14,121 nt of DNA from Clostridiales bacterium (GTDB taxonomy: Bacteria; Bacillota; Clostridia; Christensenellales; Borkfalkiaceae): positions 6,730 through 20,850 of the forward strand of contig DOCD01000163.1 in NCBI GenBank assembly GCA_003503945.1, given 5' to 3'. Positions within the stretch are counted from its first letter, which is position 1; every line of letters begins with the position of its first letter. This document shows positions 7,291 to 14,066 of the stretch, piece by piece. A program made the translations under genes and the position numbers. The notes below the pieces were generated by a model. That model saw only the letters and a program-made list of their open reading frames with translations, did no database searches and was not told the DNA's origin.

Positions 7291-8307
7291 ATGGCTAAAA
7301 AGAACAAGAAAAAGGAAGTTCAGCCCGAAAAGCTGACCATATACGATTACGAGCAGAAATACACCCGCCGCGAAAACGTGCGCGGGGCAAAACTTTTGTT
7401 GCGGCTTATAGCCGCGGCGATAGGCGTGTTTTTGTTTTTCTGTATGTTTTCGATTTCCATTCGCGTGTTCGAAATAAACCTGTACGCGGGCATAGGCACG
7501 GCGGTAGCGTGCGCTTTCTTATACATATTTCTGTTTATTGTGCCGCTTGTAAAGATATTCAAAACCGACTATTTCATAACCAACGTAAACGCGTATACGG
7601 CGCGTTCGGCGCAGGCGCATAACAAAAAGGTTCGCCACGACATAGCCGATAAAATAATCGACCTCACCGCAAGGGTGGAGGGCGTCGGCTGGTACGACTC
7701 GGCTGAAGTCGGCAGGCTCGCAATCGCCGTAAAGGCGGGCGACGAAAAGGGGCTTAAAGCTTCGCTTACTTCGCTTTATACGGGCTCGGTCAAAAAATCC
7801 GCAAAGGAGCTTATCTTTAAATCTTCGATGAAGTCGGGAATGTATTCGGCGCTGTCGCAGACAAACAAGGTCGACGCAATGCTGGTTGCAATGCTCAATT
7901 TGCAGCTCGTAAAGGATTTGGTATTTTTGTACGGCTTCCGTCCGTCGGACGCAAAGCTCGTAAGGATATTCGGCCGCGTGCTTCAAAACTCCTTGGTGGC
8001 GTACGGGCTGGGCGGTATGAAAATAGGCAACAGCGTCGTGCAGACAATGGGCAACGCGGTCAAGGGCATACCCCTTCTGGGTTCGGCTATTTCCACCCTG
8101 GTGGATTCCTCCGTGCAGGGGCTTACAAACGGTGTGCTTACCACCGTTATGGGCTATCAGACTATTAAATACTTAAATACCGAGTACCGCTTGCAGGAAA
8201 TTCTGGACGGAATAGAAATAGCCGAAACGGAAGAGGAAATCAAGCAAAGCTGCGACGAGCTGGAACGAGAGCTCAAAGGCGGCAAAAAATTACCGCAAGC
8301 GGGTTAA
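7291..8307 (+). CDS. DUF697-like (YcjF-type) membrane protein, function unknown
   Basis: 338 aa. A short lysine-rich N-terminus (MAKKNKKK) leads to two hydrophobic segments at about 34-56 and 64-90, so both ends are probably cytoplasmic. The C-terminal two-thirds look soluble with amphipathic helices. The segment at about 185-235 (SALSQTNKVDAMLVAMLNL, then LVKDLVFLYGFRPSDAKL) matches the pattern I know from DUF697/YcjF proteins: an S-x-LSQ...LDALLV...N...IA-LYG-RP series. Glycine-rich helices around 237-285 could associate with membrane. The tail is acidic and coiled-coil-like (ETEEEIKQSCDELERELK). DUF697 domains sometimes accompany GTPases, but none is nearby. The start ATG follows AAGGA. 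The stop codon is part of the outer stem of repeat family A copy 2. The family link is moderately sure; the function is unknown. Confidence 0.62.
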   Translation: MAKKNKKKEVQPEKLTIYDYEQKYTRRENVRGAKLLLRLIAAAIGVFLFFCMFSISIRVFEINLYAGIGTAVACAFLYIFLFIVPLVKIFKTDYFITNVNAYTARSAQAHNKKVRHDIADKIIDLTARVEGVGWYDSAEVGRLAIAVKAGDEKGLKASLTSLYTGSVKKSAKELIFKSSMKSGMYSALSQTNKVDAMLVAMLNLQLVKDLVFLYGFRPSDAKLVRIFGRVLQNSLVAYGLGGMKIGNSVVQTMGNAVKGIPLLGSAISTLVDSSVQGLTNGVLTTVMGYQTIKYLNTEYRLQEILDGIEIAETEEEIKQSCDELERELKGGKKLPQAG

Positions 8308-8426
8308 ACCGCATATATACTTCGCAATACTGTGTTGCGCAGAAAATTGCTACGGGTCACGTACTTCTGTGTACGCTCCCCTTGCAATCCCCTGCGCGCC
8401 TTGTCTTGCTCGTATCTCTGCGGTTT
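8306..8426 (+). repeat. Structured intergenic element, family A, copy 2
   Basis: A 121-nt element whose outer stem begins inside the preceding stop codon: AAACCGCA 8306-8313 with TGCGGTTT 8419-8426, eight perfect pairs. Inner stems are GCGC(AG) 8337-8342 with (CT)GCGC 8392-8397, ATTGC 8346-8350 with GCAAT 8384-8388, and CGTAC 8360-8364 with GTACG 8371-8375. Blocks 8314-8331 and 8401-8418 are identical to those of copy 1 at 1306-1323 and 1390-1407, and GTC and CTCCC flank the apical hairpin in both copies. Strand is arbitrary. The remaining bases to 8459 are AT-rich and contain the CAGGAG ribosome site of the next gene. Confidence 0.75.
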
Positions 8427-8459
8427 CGTAAATATAAATATTTTTCAGGAGTTTAAATT

Positions 8460-9518
8460 ATGGACAAAATTACTTTAATCGAAAAACTTTCAAACGCAAG
8501 GGGCGCGTCGGGCTTCGAGGACGAAGTTCTTTTAATTGCGCGCGAATACTGCAAGGACTTTGCGAGGTTCGAAGAGGACAGCATGCGCAACCTCTACATT
8601 TACCCTTCATACAATAAAGGCAACCGCCCGCTCGTAATGCTCGACGCGCATTCGGACGAGGTCGGGTTTATGGTTCAGGGCATAAAGCCCGACGGAACGC
8701 TGCGCTTCATACCCATAGGCGGGTGGAACGAAAAATCCCTGCCCTCCTCGGCGGTGCAGGTTTACACCGAAAACGGCTATATAAACGGGGTGATCGCGGC
8801 AATGTCGCCCCACCTTATGACGGCGGAGCAGCGCAACGCGCCCGTATCGTACGAAAACCTCGTAATCGACGTCGGCGCGACGAGCGATAAGGAAGCGAAA
8901 TCCTTCGGCGTCGAGGTTGGCGCGCCCGTAGTGCCTTTCGCCCCCTTCGCCTGCGACAAAAACGGCGTGCTGCACGGCAAGGCGTTCGACGACAGGCTGG
9001 GCGTCGCTTGCATGCTTCTCTGCCTTGAAAAGCTGAAAGACATCGAGCTTGACGTCGATATAGTCGGGGTTCTTTCCTCGCAGGAGGAGGTCGGCGAACG
9101 CGGCGTTACGGCTGTTATGGGCAGGATAAAGCCCGCGGCGGCAATCTGCTTCGAGGGCTGCCCCGCGGACGACACCTCCGCGCCGTCGTATATGATTCAG
9201 GACGCGCTCAAAGGCGGGGTAATGCTTCGGTATATGGACAGGACGGTTATATGCACTCCCCGTTTCGTTGCTTTCGCGCGGAAAACTGCGGAGGCGGCGA
9301 ACGTCAAGGTGCAAATGGCGGTGCGCTCGGGCGGCGGCAACAACGGCGCATATATAATTTCGGCTAACGGCGGCACCCCCGTAATAGTTGCGGGCGTGCC
9401 CGTGAGATATATCCACACCTTCAACTGTCTTGCGACGGTCGAGGACGTGGACAGCAATGTGGATTTCGGCGTGGAGCTATGTAAAAAGCTTAACGCCGAC
9501 GTAATAGGAACTTTTTAA
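8460..9518 (+). CDS. M42 family metallopeptidase (FrvX/glutamyl-aminopeptidase type)
   Basis: A cytosolic, di-metal aminopeptidase of the TET-forming M42 family, expected to trim short peptides; no signal peptide is seen. Probable metal and catalytic positions by alignment to the known family pattern are His64 in LDAHSDEVGFMV, Asp177 in KAFDDRLGV, catalytic Glu209 and ligand Glu210 in SSQEEVGERG, Glu232 in ICFEGCPADD (often Asp in relatives), and His319 in VPVRYIHT. The length of 352 aa is typical. The ribosome site CAGGAG lies nine bases upstream of the ATG. The ABC exporter genes begin six bases after its stop, suggesting co-transcription. Substrate specificity cannot be told; some relatives were long misannotated as endoglucanases. 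Confidence 0.93.
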   Translation: MDKITLIEKLSNARGASGFEDEVLLIAREYCKDFARFEEDSMRNLYIYPSYNKGNRPLVMLDAHSDEVGFMVQGIKPDGTLRFIPIGGWNEKSLPSSAVQVYTENGYINGVIAAMSPHLMTAEQRNAPVSYENLVIDVGATSDKEAKSFGVEVGAPVVPFAPFACDKNGVLHGKAFDDRLGVACMLLCLEKLKDIELDVDIVGVLSSQEEVGERGVTAVMGRIKPAAAICFEGCPADDTSAPSYMIQDALKGGVMLRYMDRTVICTPRFVAFARKTAEAANVKVQMAVRSGGGNNGAYIISANGGTPVIVAGVPVRYIHTFNCLATVEDVDSNVDFGVELCKKLNADVIGTF

Positions 9519-9524
9519 TAAATA

Positions 9525-11345
9525 ATGCAAAATTCGACAAAAAAGCGTACCATGTCAAGCGCGGGCACGCTTATGTATCTTTTAAAAGGCAGCTTGTTGC
9601 TGTTTATAATTTCAATACTCGCGAGCGCGGCGTTCACGTTTTTCAGCACGCTCATACCTCAGGTGGTTTCGTTTGCAATCAACTATGTAATAGGCGAAAA
9701 CGAGCCCGCCGAAAGCTTTTCGTGGCTAGTTAGCCTTTTCGGCGGGTTGAATTTCCTCAAAGAAAATATGTGGCTGCTTGCCGCGGGCATTGCATCTCTC
9801 GCGATATTCGCCGCAATTTCGGCGTACCTTCGTATGTACATAAACACCCGCGCGACTCAGTCGTTTATGCGCAGAATGCGCAACACCTTGTTTTCGCACG
9901 TGCTGCGGCTGCCTTTGAGCTGGCATGCGGAGCACCGCACGGGCGACATTATCCAGAGATGCACCTCCGACGCGGACACAATCTGCAACTTCGTTTCGCT
10001 TCAACTTATAAACCTTTTCAGGATAGTGATACTTATTATATTTTCTCTGACCTTTATGTTCATAATGAACGTAAAGCTCGCGCTTATCGCCGCGGTATTC
10101 GTGCCGTTGTTCATAATAGGCGGATACCTCTTCCACAGATACGCGCGCAGGCACTTTAAAAAGTGCGACGAGGAGGAGGGCGTGCTTTCCACCTTAGCGC
10201 AGGAAAATTTTACGGGCGTAAGGGTCGTGCGCGCCTTCGGCAGAGAGAAGTACGAGCGGGATAAATTCGAAAAACAGAACGTGTACTACACGGGTTTATG
10301 GCTTAAAATCCTCAACAAAATGGCGGTTTACTGGACGGTGAACAACTTTATCGCCGCGGCACAGGGCATGCTTATGGTCGTGGTCGGCGCCGTGTTCTGC
10401 GTAAAGGGTCAGCTCAGCGCTGGCGAATTCGTTGCGTTTATCACCTACAACGCAATGCTTATGGGCCCCGTGCGCGAGCTGGGCAGGATTATTTCCAACA
10501 TGAGCAAGGCGGGCGTGTCGCTCGGGCGTATCGCCGAAATCCTAAACGCTCAGGAGGAGGACTATGGCGAAAGCAAAGCGCTTTCGGGCGATATAGAGCT
10601 TAAAGACGTAAGCTTTTCGTACGAAGAGGGCAAGCCCGTCTTAAAGGACGTAAGCGTTAAAGTACCGCAGGGCACGACCCTCGGCATAATAGGCGCTTCG
10701 GGCAGCGGAAAATCAACGCTCGTTCAGCTTCTCGTCAAGCTTATGCCTCTTTCGGGCGGGGATATACTTATCGGCGGGCAAAGCTTTAAAGATATTTCGC
10801 TTTCTACGTTGAGGGAAAATATAGGGCTCGTGTTGCAGGAAAGCTACGTGTATACCCGAACGGTGGGCGAAAATATCGCTATGGCTTCAAACGGAGCTAC
10901 GCAGGAAGATATAGAGGACGCGGCGCGTTGCGCGTGCGTCGACGACAATATCAAGGCTTTTGCAAACGGATACGATACGGTGGTAGGCGAAAGGGGCGTA
11001 ACCCTTTCGGGCGGGCAGAAGCAGCGCGTCGCGATAGCCCGCACGCTTATGCGCAAAACGCCGTACCTAATATTCGACGATTCCCTGTCCGCGGTGGACA
11101 GCGAAACGGATTTTTCAATCCGCCGCAATTTAAGAGAGAGGAACGCGGGCGCGACGGTTATCATAATTTCGCACAGAATAACGACGGTTATGCACGCGGA
11201 TAACATAATAGTGCTCGACGGCGGTAAGATTACTGAAAGCGGCACTCACGCCGAGCTTCTGAACGCGGGCGGGCTGTACAGAAAGATTTACGACGTGCAG
11301 ATGTCGCTGCCGGACGAGCTTAAAGAGGAGGTGCAACGTGGATAA
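9525..11345 (+). CDS. Heterodimeric ABC exporter, half-transporter 1 (degenerate Walker B)
   Basis: Type IV ABC half-exporter of 606 aa with a six-helix membrane domain at about 22-335 and an ATPase domain at about 355-600. Walker A is GASGSGKST 390-398, the Q-loop Gln438, the signature LSGGQ 494-498, and the switch His550. The Walker B end is FDDS (Asp518-Asp519), so the usual catalytic Glu is replaced by Asp, as in the degenerate-site subunits of TM287/288-type heterodimers. With half-transporter 2 it should form one exporter; substrates in this family are drugs, lipids or peptides and cannot be inferred here. No C39 peptidase domain is present. The start follows the M42 gene by 6 nt without a clear ribosome site; ATG 9552 is a possible alternative. 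It overlaps the next gene by 8 nt. Confidence 0.92.
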   Translation: MQNSTKKRTMSSAGTLMYLLKGSLLLFIISILASAAFTFFSTLIPQVVSFAINYVIGENEPAESFSWLVSLFGGLNFLKENMWLLAAGIASLAIFAAISAYLRMYINTRATQSFMRRMRNTLFSHVLRLPLSWHAEHRTGDIIQRCTSDADTICNFVSLQLINLFRIVILIIFSLTFMFIMNVKLALIAAVFVPLFIIGGYLFHRYARRHFKKCDEEEGVLSTLAQENFTGVRVVRAFGREKYERDKFEKQNVYYTGLWLKILNKMAVYWTVNNFIAAAQGMLMVVVGAVFCVKGQLSAGEFVAFITYNAMLMGPVRELGRIISNMSKAGVSLGRIAEILNAQEEDYGESKALSGDIELKDVSFSYEEGKPVLKDVSVKVPQGTTLGIIGASGSGKSTLVQLLVKLMPLSGGDILIGGQSFKDISLSTLRENIGLVLQESYVYTRTVGENIAMASNGATQEDIEDAARCACVDDNIKAFANGYDTVVGERGVTLSGGQKQRVAIARTLMRKTPYLIFDDSLSAVDSETDFSIRRNLRERNAGATVIIISHRITTVMHADNIIVLDGGKITESGTHAELLNAGGLYRKIYDVQMSLPDELKEEVQRG

Positions 11346-13155
11346 TACCGTACCTCAAAAAAAATTGAAATTTTTCGGGCTGAATAAATTGGTGCCCTAC
11401 GTCGCAAAGCACAAGGTTACCTTCTTTTCAATGGTGCTCGCGCAGCTTATAGCGGGCGCGGTCAGCCCCGTTCTGGCGCTCTTCCAAAGCTACGCTCTGG
11501 ATAACTTTATCGCGGGTAGCACTTTGGAGGGTTTTACGCCGTTCGTGCTTACATATGTGGCGTTCATTACGCTTATAACCGCGGTGCATTACGTAAGCGA
11601 CCGCTCGTGCTGCAAGCTCGAAATGGTGCTTTTAAGGGATATGCGCCGCACGGCGTTCAACCATTTGCAGACCCTTTCGGTGGGATATTTCAACGTAACA
11701 AGCGTCGGTAAAATCCACGCGAGGGTAATGAGCGATACGTCGAATATTTCGTCGATACTCGCCTGGGACGTCAACGAAGGGGTTTTCGACGCGGTATATT
11801 CGCTGGTTGCGATTGTTACGATGTTTATTTTAAACCCTTTGCTTGCGCTGTGCGTTTTGGTTATTGTGCCCATAGTCGCGCTTGTATCCGTGTACTTTCA
11901 CCGCAAGCTCACCCGCCTCAACAGAAGGGTGCGCGAAATCAACTCCGAAATAGTCGGCGACTTCAACGAGGGCATTACGGGCGTTGCCACGTCTAAAACC
12001 CTTGCGGTAGAACAAAAGCTGGACGGCGCGTTTTATTCGCGGTCGGACGATATGCGCGTCAAGTCGAACAGGCTGGGGCATTACAGGTCGCTGTTTTTCA
12101 CAATAATCAATTTCTCCGCTTCGGTCGCGCTTGCGCTTGTACTTTGGTACGGCGGAATTATCACCGTCGACGGCGTAATACTTATCGGCACGCTTTCGGC
12201 TTTCATGAACTACGTTCAGGTGCTTATGGACTGCGTTGCGTGGGCGGTTAACGCGTTTGCGGACGTCGTTTCGATTAAGGTCAACGTGGAAAGGTTCACC
12301 GCGCTCACCGAAACGAAAAGCGATGTATCCGATACCCCCGAAGTTATCGAAAAGTACGGCGACAGCTTTAACGAAAAGCGCGAAAATTGGGAGAGCATAC
12401 GCGGCGATATCGAGTTCGAGGACGTTTCGTTCAAATACCCCGACGGGGAGGAATACGTGCTGGAGCACTTTAATTTAAAGGTCCCCAAGGGCACGAACGT
12501 GGCGATAGTGGGCGAAACGGGCGCGGGCAAATCCACGCTTGTTAACCTTGTTTGCAGGTTCTTCGAGCCGACTTCGGGCAGAGTGCTCATAGACGGCAGG
12601 GACGCAAGGGAGAGGAGCGTGCAGTGGCTTCACGCGAACATAGGCTATGTTTTGCAGACCCCGCACCTATTTTCGGGCACGGTGCGCGAGAACCTTTTAT
12701 ACGGCAAGCCCGACGCCACCGACGCGGAAATTTACGAGGCGGTAAAAAGCGTCAACGCGGATAAGGTTATCGCGCGCATGGATAAGGGTTACGATTCGGT
12801 CGTGGGCGAGGGCGGCAACACCCTGTCCACGGGCGAAAAGCAGCTTTTGTCGTTTGCGAGGGCGATACTTGCCAACCCCGCCATATTCGTCCTCGACGAA
12901 GCCACTTCGTCGATTGACACGCTTACCGAAAAGCTCATTCAGGAAGCGATAGAAAAGCTTATGAAGGGCAGGACGAGCTTCGTAATCGCGCACAGACTTT
13001 CCACAATCCGTTCGGCGGACGTGATACTCGTCGTCGACGGCGGAAAAATCGTCGAGCGCGGCACGCACGCCGAGCTTTTGAAACAGCGCGGCGTGTACTT
13101 CAACCTGTATTTAAAGCAGTTCCGCGAGGAACAGACAAAGGAAATAACGGGATAA
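11338..13155 (+). CDS. Heterodimeric ABC exporter, half-transporter 2 (degenerate signature)
   Basis: 605 aa, with a six-helix membrane domain at about 15-325 and an ATPase domain at about 357-595. Walker A is GETGAGKST 392-400, Walker B FVLDE (Asp520, catalytic Glu521) and the switch His552. The signature is LSTGE 496-500 rather than LSGGQ. In the dimer, its intact Walker B faces the LSGGQ of subunit 1 (active site), while its LSTGE faces the Asp-type Walker B of subunit 1 (degenerate site), so the two subunits are complementary. The start is GTG 11338 within the end of subunit 1, with the strong site AGGAGGTG at 11326-11333, indicating coupled translation. The gene ends directly before a palindromic repeat block. 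Confidence 0.93.
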   Translation: MDNTVPQKKLKFFGLNKLVPYVAKHKVTFFSMVLAQLIAGAVSPVLALFQSYALDNFIAGSTLEGFTPFVLTYVAFITLITAVHYVSDRSCCKLEMVLLRDMRRTAFNHLQTLSVGYFNVTSVGKIHARVMSDTSNISSILAWDVNEGVFDAVYSLVAIVTMFILNPLLALCVLVIVPIVALVSVYFHRKLTRLNRRVREINSEIVGDFNEGITGVATSKTLAVEQKLDGAFYSRSDDMRVKSNRLGHYRSLFFTIINFSASVALALVLWYGGIITVDGVILIGTLSAFMNYVQVLMDCVAWAVNAFADVVSIKVNVERFTALTETKSDVSDTPEVIEKYGDSFNEKRENWESIRGDIEFEDVSFKYPDGEEYVLEHFNLKVPKGTNVAIVGETGAGKSTLVNLVCRFFEPTSGRVLIDGRDARERSVQWLHANIGYVLQTPHLFSGTVRENLLYGKPDATDAEIYEAVKSVNADKVIARMDKGYDSVVGEGGNTLSTGEKQLLSFARAILANPAIFVLDEATSSIDTLTEKLIQEAIEKLMKGRTSFVIAHRLSTIRSADVILVVDGGKIVERGTHAELLKQRGVYFNLYLKQFREEQTKEITG

Positions 13156-13156
13156 A

Positions 13157-13310
13157 AGGCTCCCCTTACTAAGGGAGCCTACAACAGTGTTAGTCTTCCC
13201 CAAGCGGGGGAAGGTGTCCGCGCCGTGAAGGCGCGGACGGATGAGGGTGTAATTATTACCTCACCACCGCAGCGCTTTGCTTTGCGGAGCCTCCCCATAG
13301 GGGAAGCCTA
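13157..13310. repeat. Palindromic intergenic repeats, family B, extended copy
   Basis: Serial hairpins after the ABC operon: AGGCTCCC 13157-13164 with GGGAGCCT 13173-13180, CTTCCCC 13195-13201 with GGGGAAG 13207-13213, and GTCCGCGCC 13216-13224 with GGCGCGGAC 13230-13238, followed by GGATGAGGG 13239-13247. Then come CCGCA 13267-13271 with TGCGG 13283-13287, and CTCCCC 13291-13296 with GGGGAAG at 13300-13306. The words GCCTACAA recur at both ends (about 13177 and 13306), suggesting two nested or tandem units. The first hairpin could also end the ABC transcript, though no T-run follows. No gene is seen here. Confidence 0.68.
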
Positions 13311-13344
13311 CAATGCGGAGTAAATTAAGGCGTGTCATTAAAAT

Positions 13345-13380
13345 AACCCCCGCGAAAGACTTTTGTCTTTCGCGGGGGTT
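13345..13380 (-). terminator. Perfect terminator hairpin of the tRNA locus
   Basis: AACCCCCGCGAAAGAC 13345-13360 pairs perfectly (16 bp) with 13365-13380 around a four-base loop. On the - strand it directly follows the CCA end of the tRNA fragment and is followed by a T-rich stretch (TTATTTTA), as expected for a tRNA terminator. On the + strand only TTT follows, so its role there is weaker. Confidence 0.75.
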
Positions 13381-13408
13381 TGGTGCACCCGAATGGATTC
13401 GAACCATC
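13381..13408 (-). pseudogene. 3' end fragment of a tRNA gene, probably tRNA-Arg; candidate attachment site
   Basis: Read on the - strand: the T-arm GATGG-TTCGAAT-CCATT (5-bp stem, 7-nt loop, from 13408 to 13392), then the acceptor strand CGGGTGC (13391-13385), discriminator A and CCA (13383-13381). The acceptor matches the GCACCCG/CGGGTGC pair I know from bacterial tRNA-Arg. No matching 5' strand, D-arm or anticodon arm can be folded from the following bases, so only the 3' end is present. A terminator follows on its chromosomal side and AT-rich DNA on the other, which is the expected remnant at the distal junction of an element integrated into a tRNA 3' end. The isoacceptor is inferred from the acceptor only. 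Confidence 0.7.
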
Positions 13409-13438
13409 GGCACCGAGCGTCGGAGTTAGCAAAGTCGA

Positions 13439-13477
13439 GCGCAATATCTTTTACAACACAAGATATCGCGCTTTTTT
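13439..13477 (+). terminator. Orphan rho-independent terminator hairpin
   Basis: GCGC 13439-13442 and ATATCTT 13444-13450 pair with AAGATAT 13460-13466 and GCGC 13468-13471, with one A/C mismatch and a nine-base loop, followed by TTTTTT 13472-13477. It fits a + strand terminator, but no gene precedes it within the island. It might insulate the island from host readthrough or end a small RNA. Confidence 0.7.
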
Positions 13478-13549
13478 ATTTATGCCAATTCCATATATTG
13501 TGCATATCTTTTATATTTTTCGCTATTCGTATCATCTTTTGTCCCGTTA

Positions 13550-13605
13550 GGGTGTATATCGTGTGTAGATTTTTTGGGTGTATATTCCGATTTTCGGGTG
13601 TATAT
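13550..13605. repeat. Three direct repeats GGGTGTATAT
   Basis: Exact 10-bp copies lie at 13550-13559, 13576-13585 and 13596-13605, with starts 26 and 20 bases apart. A partial match GTGTAGAT lies between the first two. They sit about 140-200 bases inside the putative attachment site, a position where integrase arm-type sites or regulator sites occur; which, if either, is not shown by the sequence. Confidence 0.55.
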
Positions 13606-13742
13606 TTTTGTAACAAAAGAATTCACGACAAAAATAATCGTCCATACGAAAAAATTTGTCATGCATTTTTCAATCGGGAATTTCGTAGCAATACGCAAAT
13701 TTTCCGATTTTTTATTTATGTCAAATTTCTGTTCTTTACCTA

Positions 13743-13771
13743 TTGCGAAATTAAAGCAAATGTGCTATAAT
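13743..13771 (+). promoter_or_regulatory. Promoter of the XRE regulator gene
   Basis: The -35 box is TTGCGA 13743-13748 and the -10 box TATAAT 13766-13771, with a 17-nt spacer and a TGC extended -10 at 13763-13765. The start codon of the regulator lies about 35 bases downstream. Confidence 0.72.
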
Positions 13772-13805
13772 TATGTTATATTGTAAAAATGGGGTATTGT
13801 ACTTT

Positions 13806-14000
13806 ATGGAATTCGGCGAACAGATAAAGTATGTCAGACTAAAACTGCACATGAGCCAGACGGAATTCGGGCAATTACTCGGCGTAAGTTTTACCACCGT
13901 CAACCGTTGGGAGAACGGAAAAACCACGCCCAATTACCGCGCTCTCCGCACCTTCGAGCAACTGTGCAAAGACAAAAATATTTCTTTGGAAAATTTTTAA
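13806..14000 (+). CDS. Small XRE/Cro-family helix-turn-helix regulator
   Basis: 64 aa, consisting of little more than one HTH_3 domain. MEFGEQIKYVRLKLHMSQ begins helix 1. SQTEFGQLLGVSFTTVNRWENGK at residues 17-39 is the canonical helix-turn-helix with the VNRWENG signature. The remaining residues (PNYRALRTFEQLCKDKNI) form the last helices. I chose ATG 13806 because the protein then starts where XRE domains normally do; an in-frame ATG at 13773 would begin two bases after the -10 box. No oligomerisation or peptidase domain is present. A palindromic site lies just downstream in front of the next gene, suggesting this protein controls it. It is AT-rich, unlike the host genes. An alternative is a plasmid- or phage-type excision regulator. 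Confidence 0.88.
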   Translation: MEFGEQIKYVRLKLHMSQTEFGQLLGVSFTTVNRWENGKTTPNYRALRTFEQLCKDKNISLENF

Positions 14001-14004
14001 TTCA

Positions 14005-14019
14005 TGACAACAGTTGTCA
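14005..14019. promoter_or_regulatory. Palindromic operator candidate TGACAAC-A-GTTGTCA
   Basis: A perfect 7-1-7 inverted repeat directly after the XRE stop and ending 12 bases before the next -10 box, so it covers the -35 region of that promoter. Its size suits a dimeric XRE/Cro-type repressor. No second copy is seen before the XRE gene's own promoter. Confidence 0.65.
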
Positions 14020-14028
14020 ACAATAGAG

Positions 14029-14037
14029 TGTTATAAT
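14029..14037 (+). promoter_or_regulatory. Extended -10 promoter of the downstream gene
   Basis: TGT 14029-14031 precedes TATAAT 14032-14037. No good -35 box is found at 16-18 bases, because that place is taken by the palindrome at 14005-14019. TTGTCA in the palindrome is only 12 bases away. The start codon at 14067 lies 29 bases downstream with the strong ribosome site AGAAGGAGA at 14054-14062. Confidence 0.6.
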
Positions 14038-14066
14038 AGATTAGCTAGATACTAGAAGGAGAAAGT

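Larger units (their letters stand above)
13409..13742. other. AT-rich leader of the putative island; no convincing gene
   Basis: Base composition drops sharply relative to the GC-rich genes to the left. A continuous + frame from 13363 to 13770 reads through the tRNA fragment and terminator hairpin and is judged spurious. The segment contains an orphan terminator hairpin (13439-13477), three GGGTGTATAT repeats (13550-13605) and TTTTGTAACAAAA, a 6-1-6 palindrome at about 13605-13617. No RNA gene is recognised. Confidence 0.55.

Noticed and set aside
293..9416. Long antisense open frames, for example 293-1039, 3436-4263, 4549-5283 and 8607-9416 on the - strand
   Set aside because: All lie opposite genes with clear family motifs, lack ribosome sites and recognisable domains, and are expected from the GC-rich codon bias.
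9525..13155. A bacteriocin or peptide-toxin export locus
   Set aside because: The ABC proteins lack a C39 peptidase domain, and no small double-glycine leader peptide gene or immunity gene is seen nearby.
13157..13310. CRISPR array
   Set aside because: The repeats are hairpins of differing sequence with no identical repeat-spacer periodicity, and no cas genes are present.
13381..13480. A complete tRNA or the 3' end of tmRNA
   Set aside because: No 5' acceptor strand GCACCCG, D-arm or anticodon stem can be placed on the - strand in the next 90 bases, and the sequence lacks the tmRNA features I know. Only the 28-base 3' end is supported.
13363..13770. A 135-residue + strand open frame beginning MSFAGVWCTRMDSNHRH
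   Set aside because: It runs through the terminator hairpin, the antisense of a tRNA T-arm and a second terminator. Its N-terminal residues are simply the translation of GGATTCGAACC. No ribosome site precedes it.
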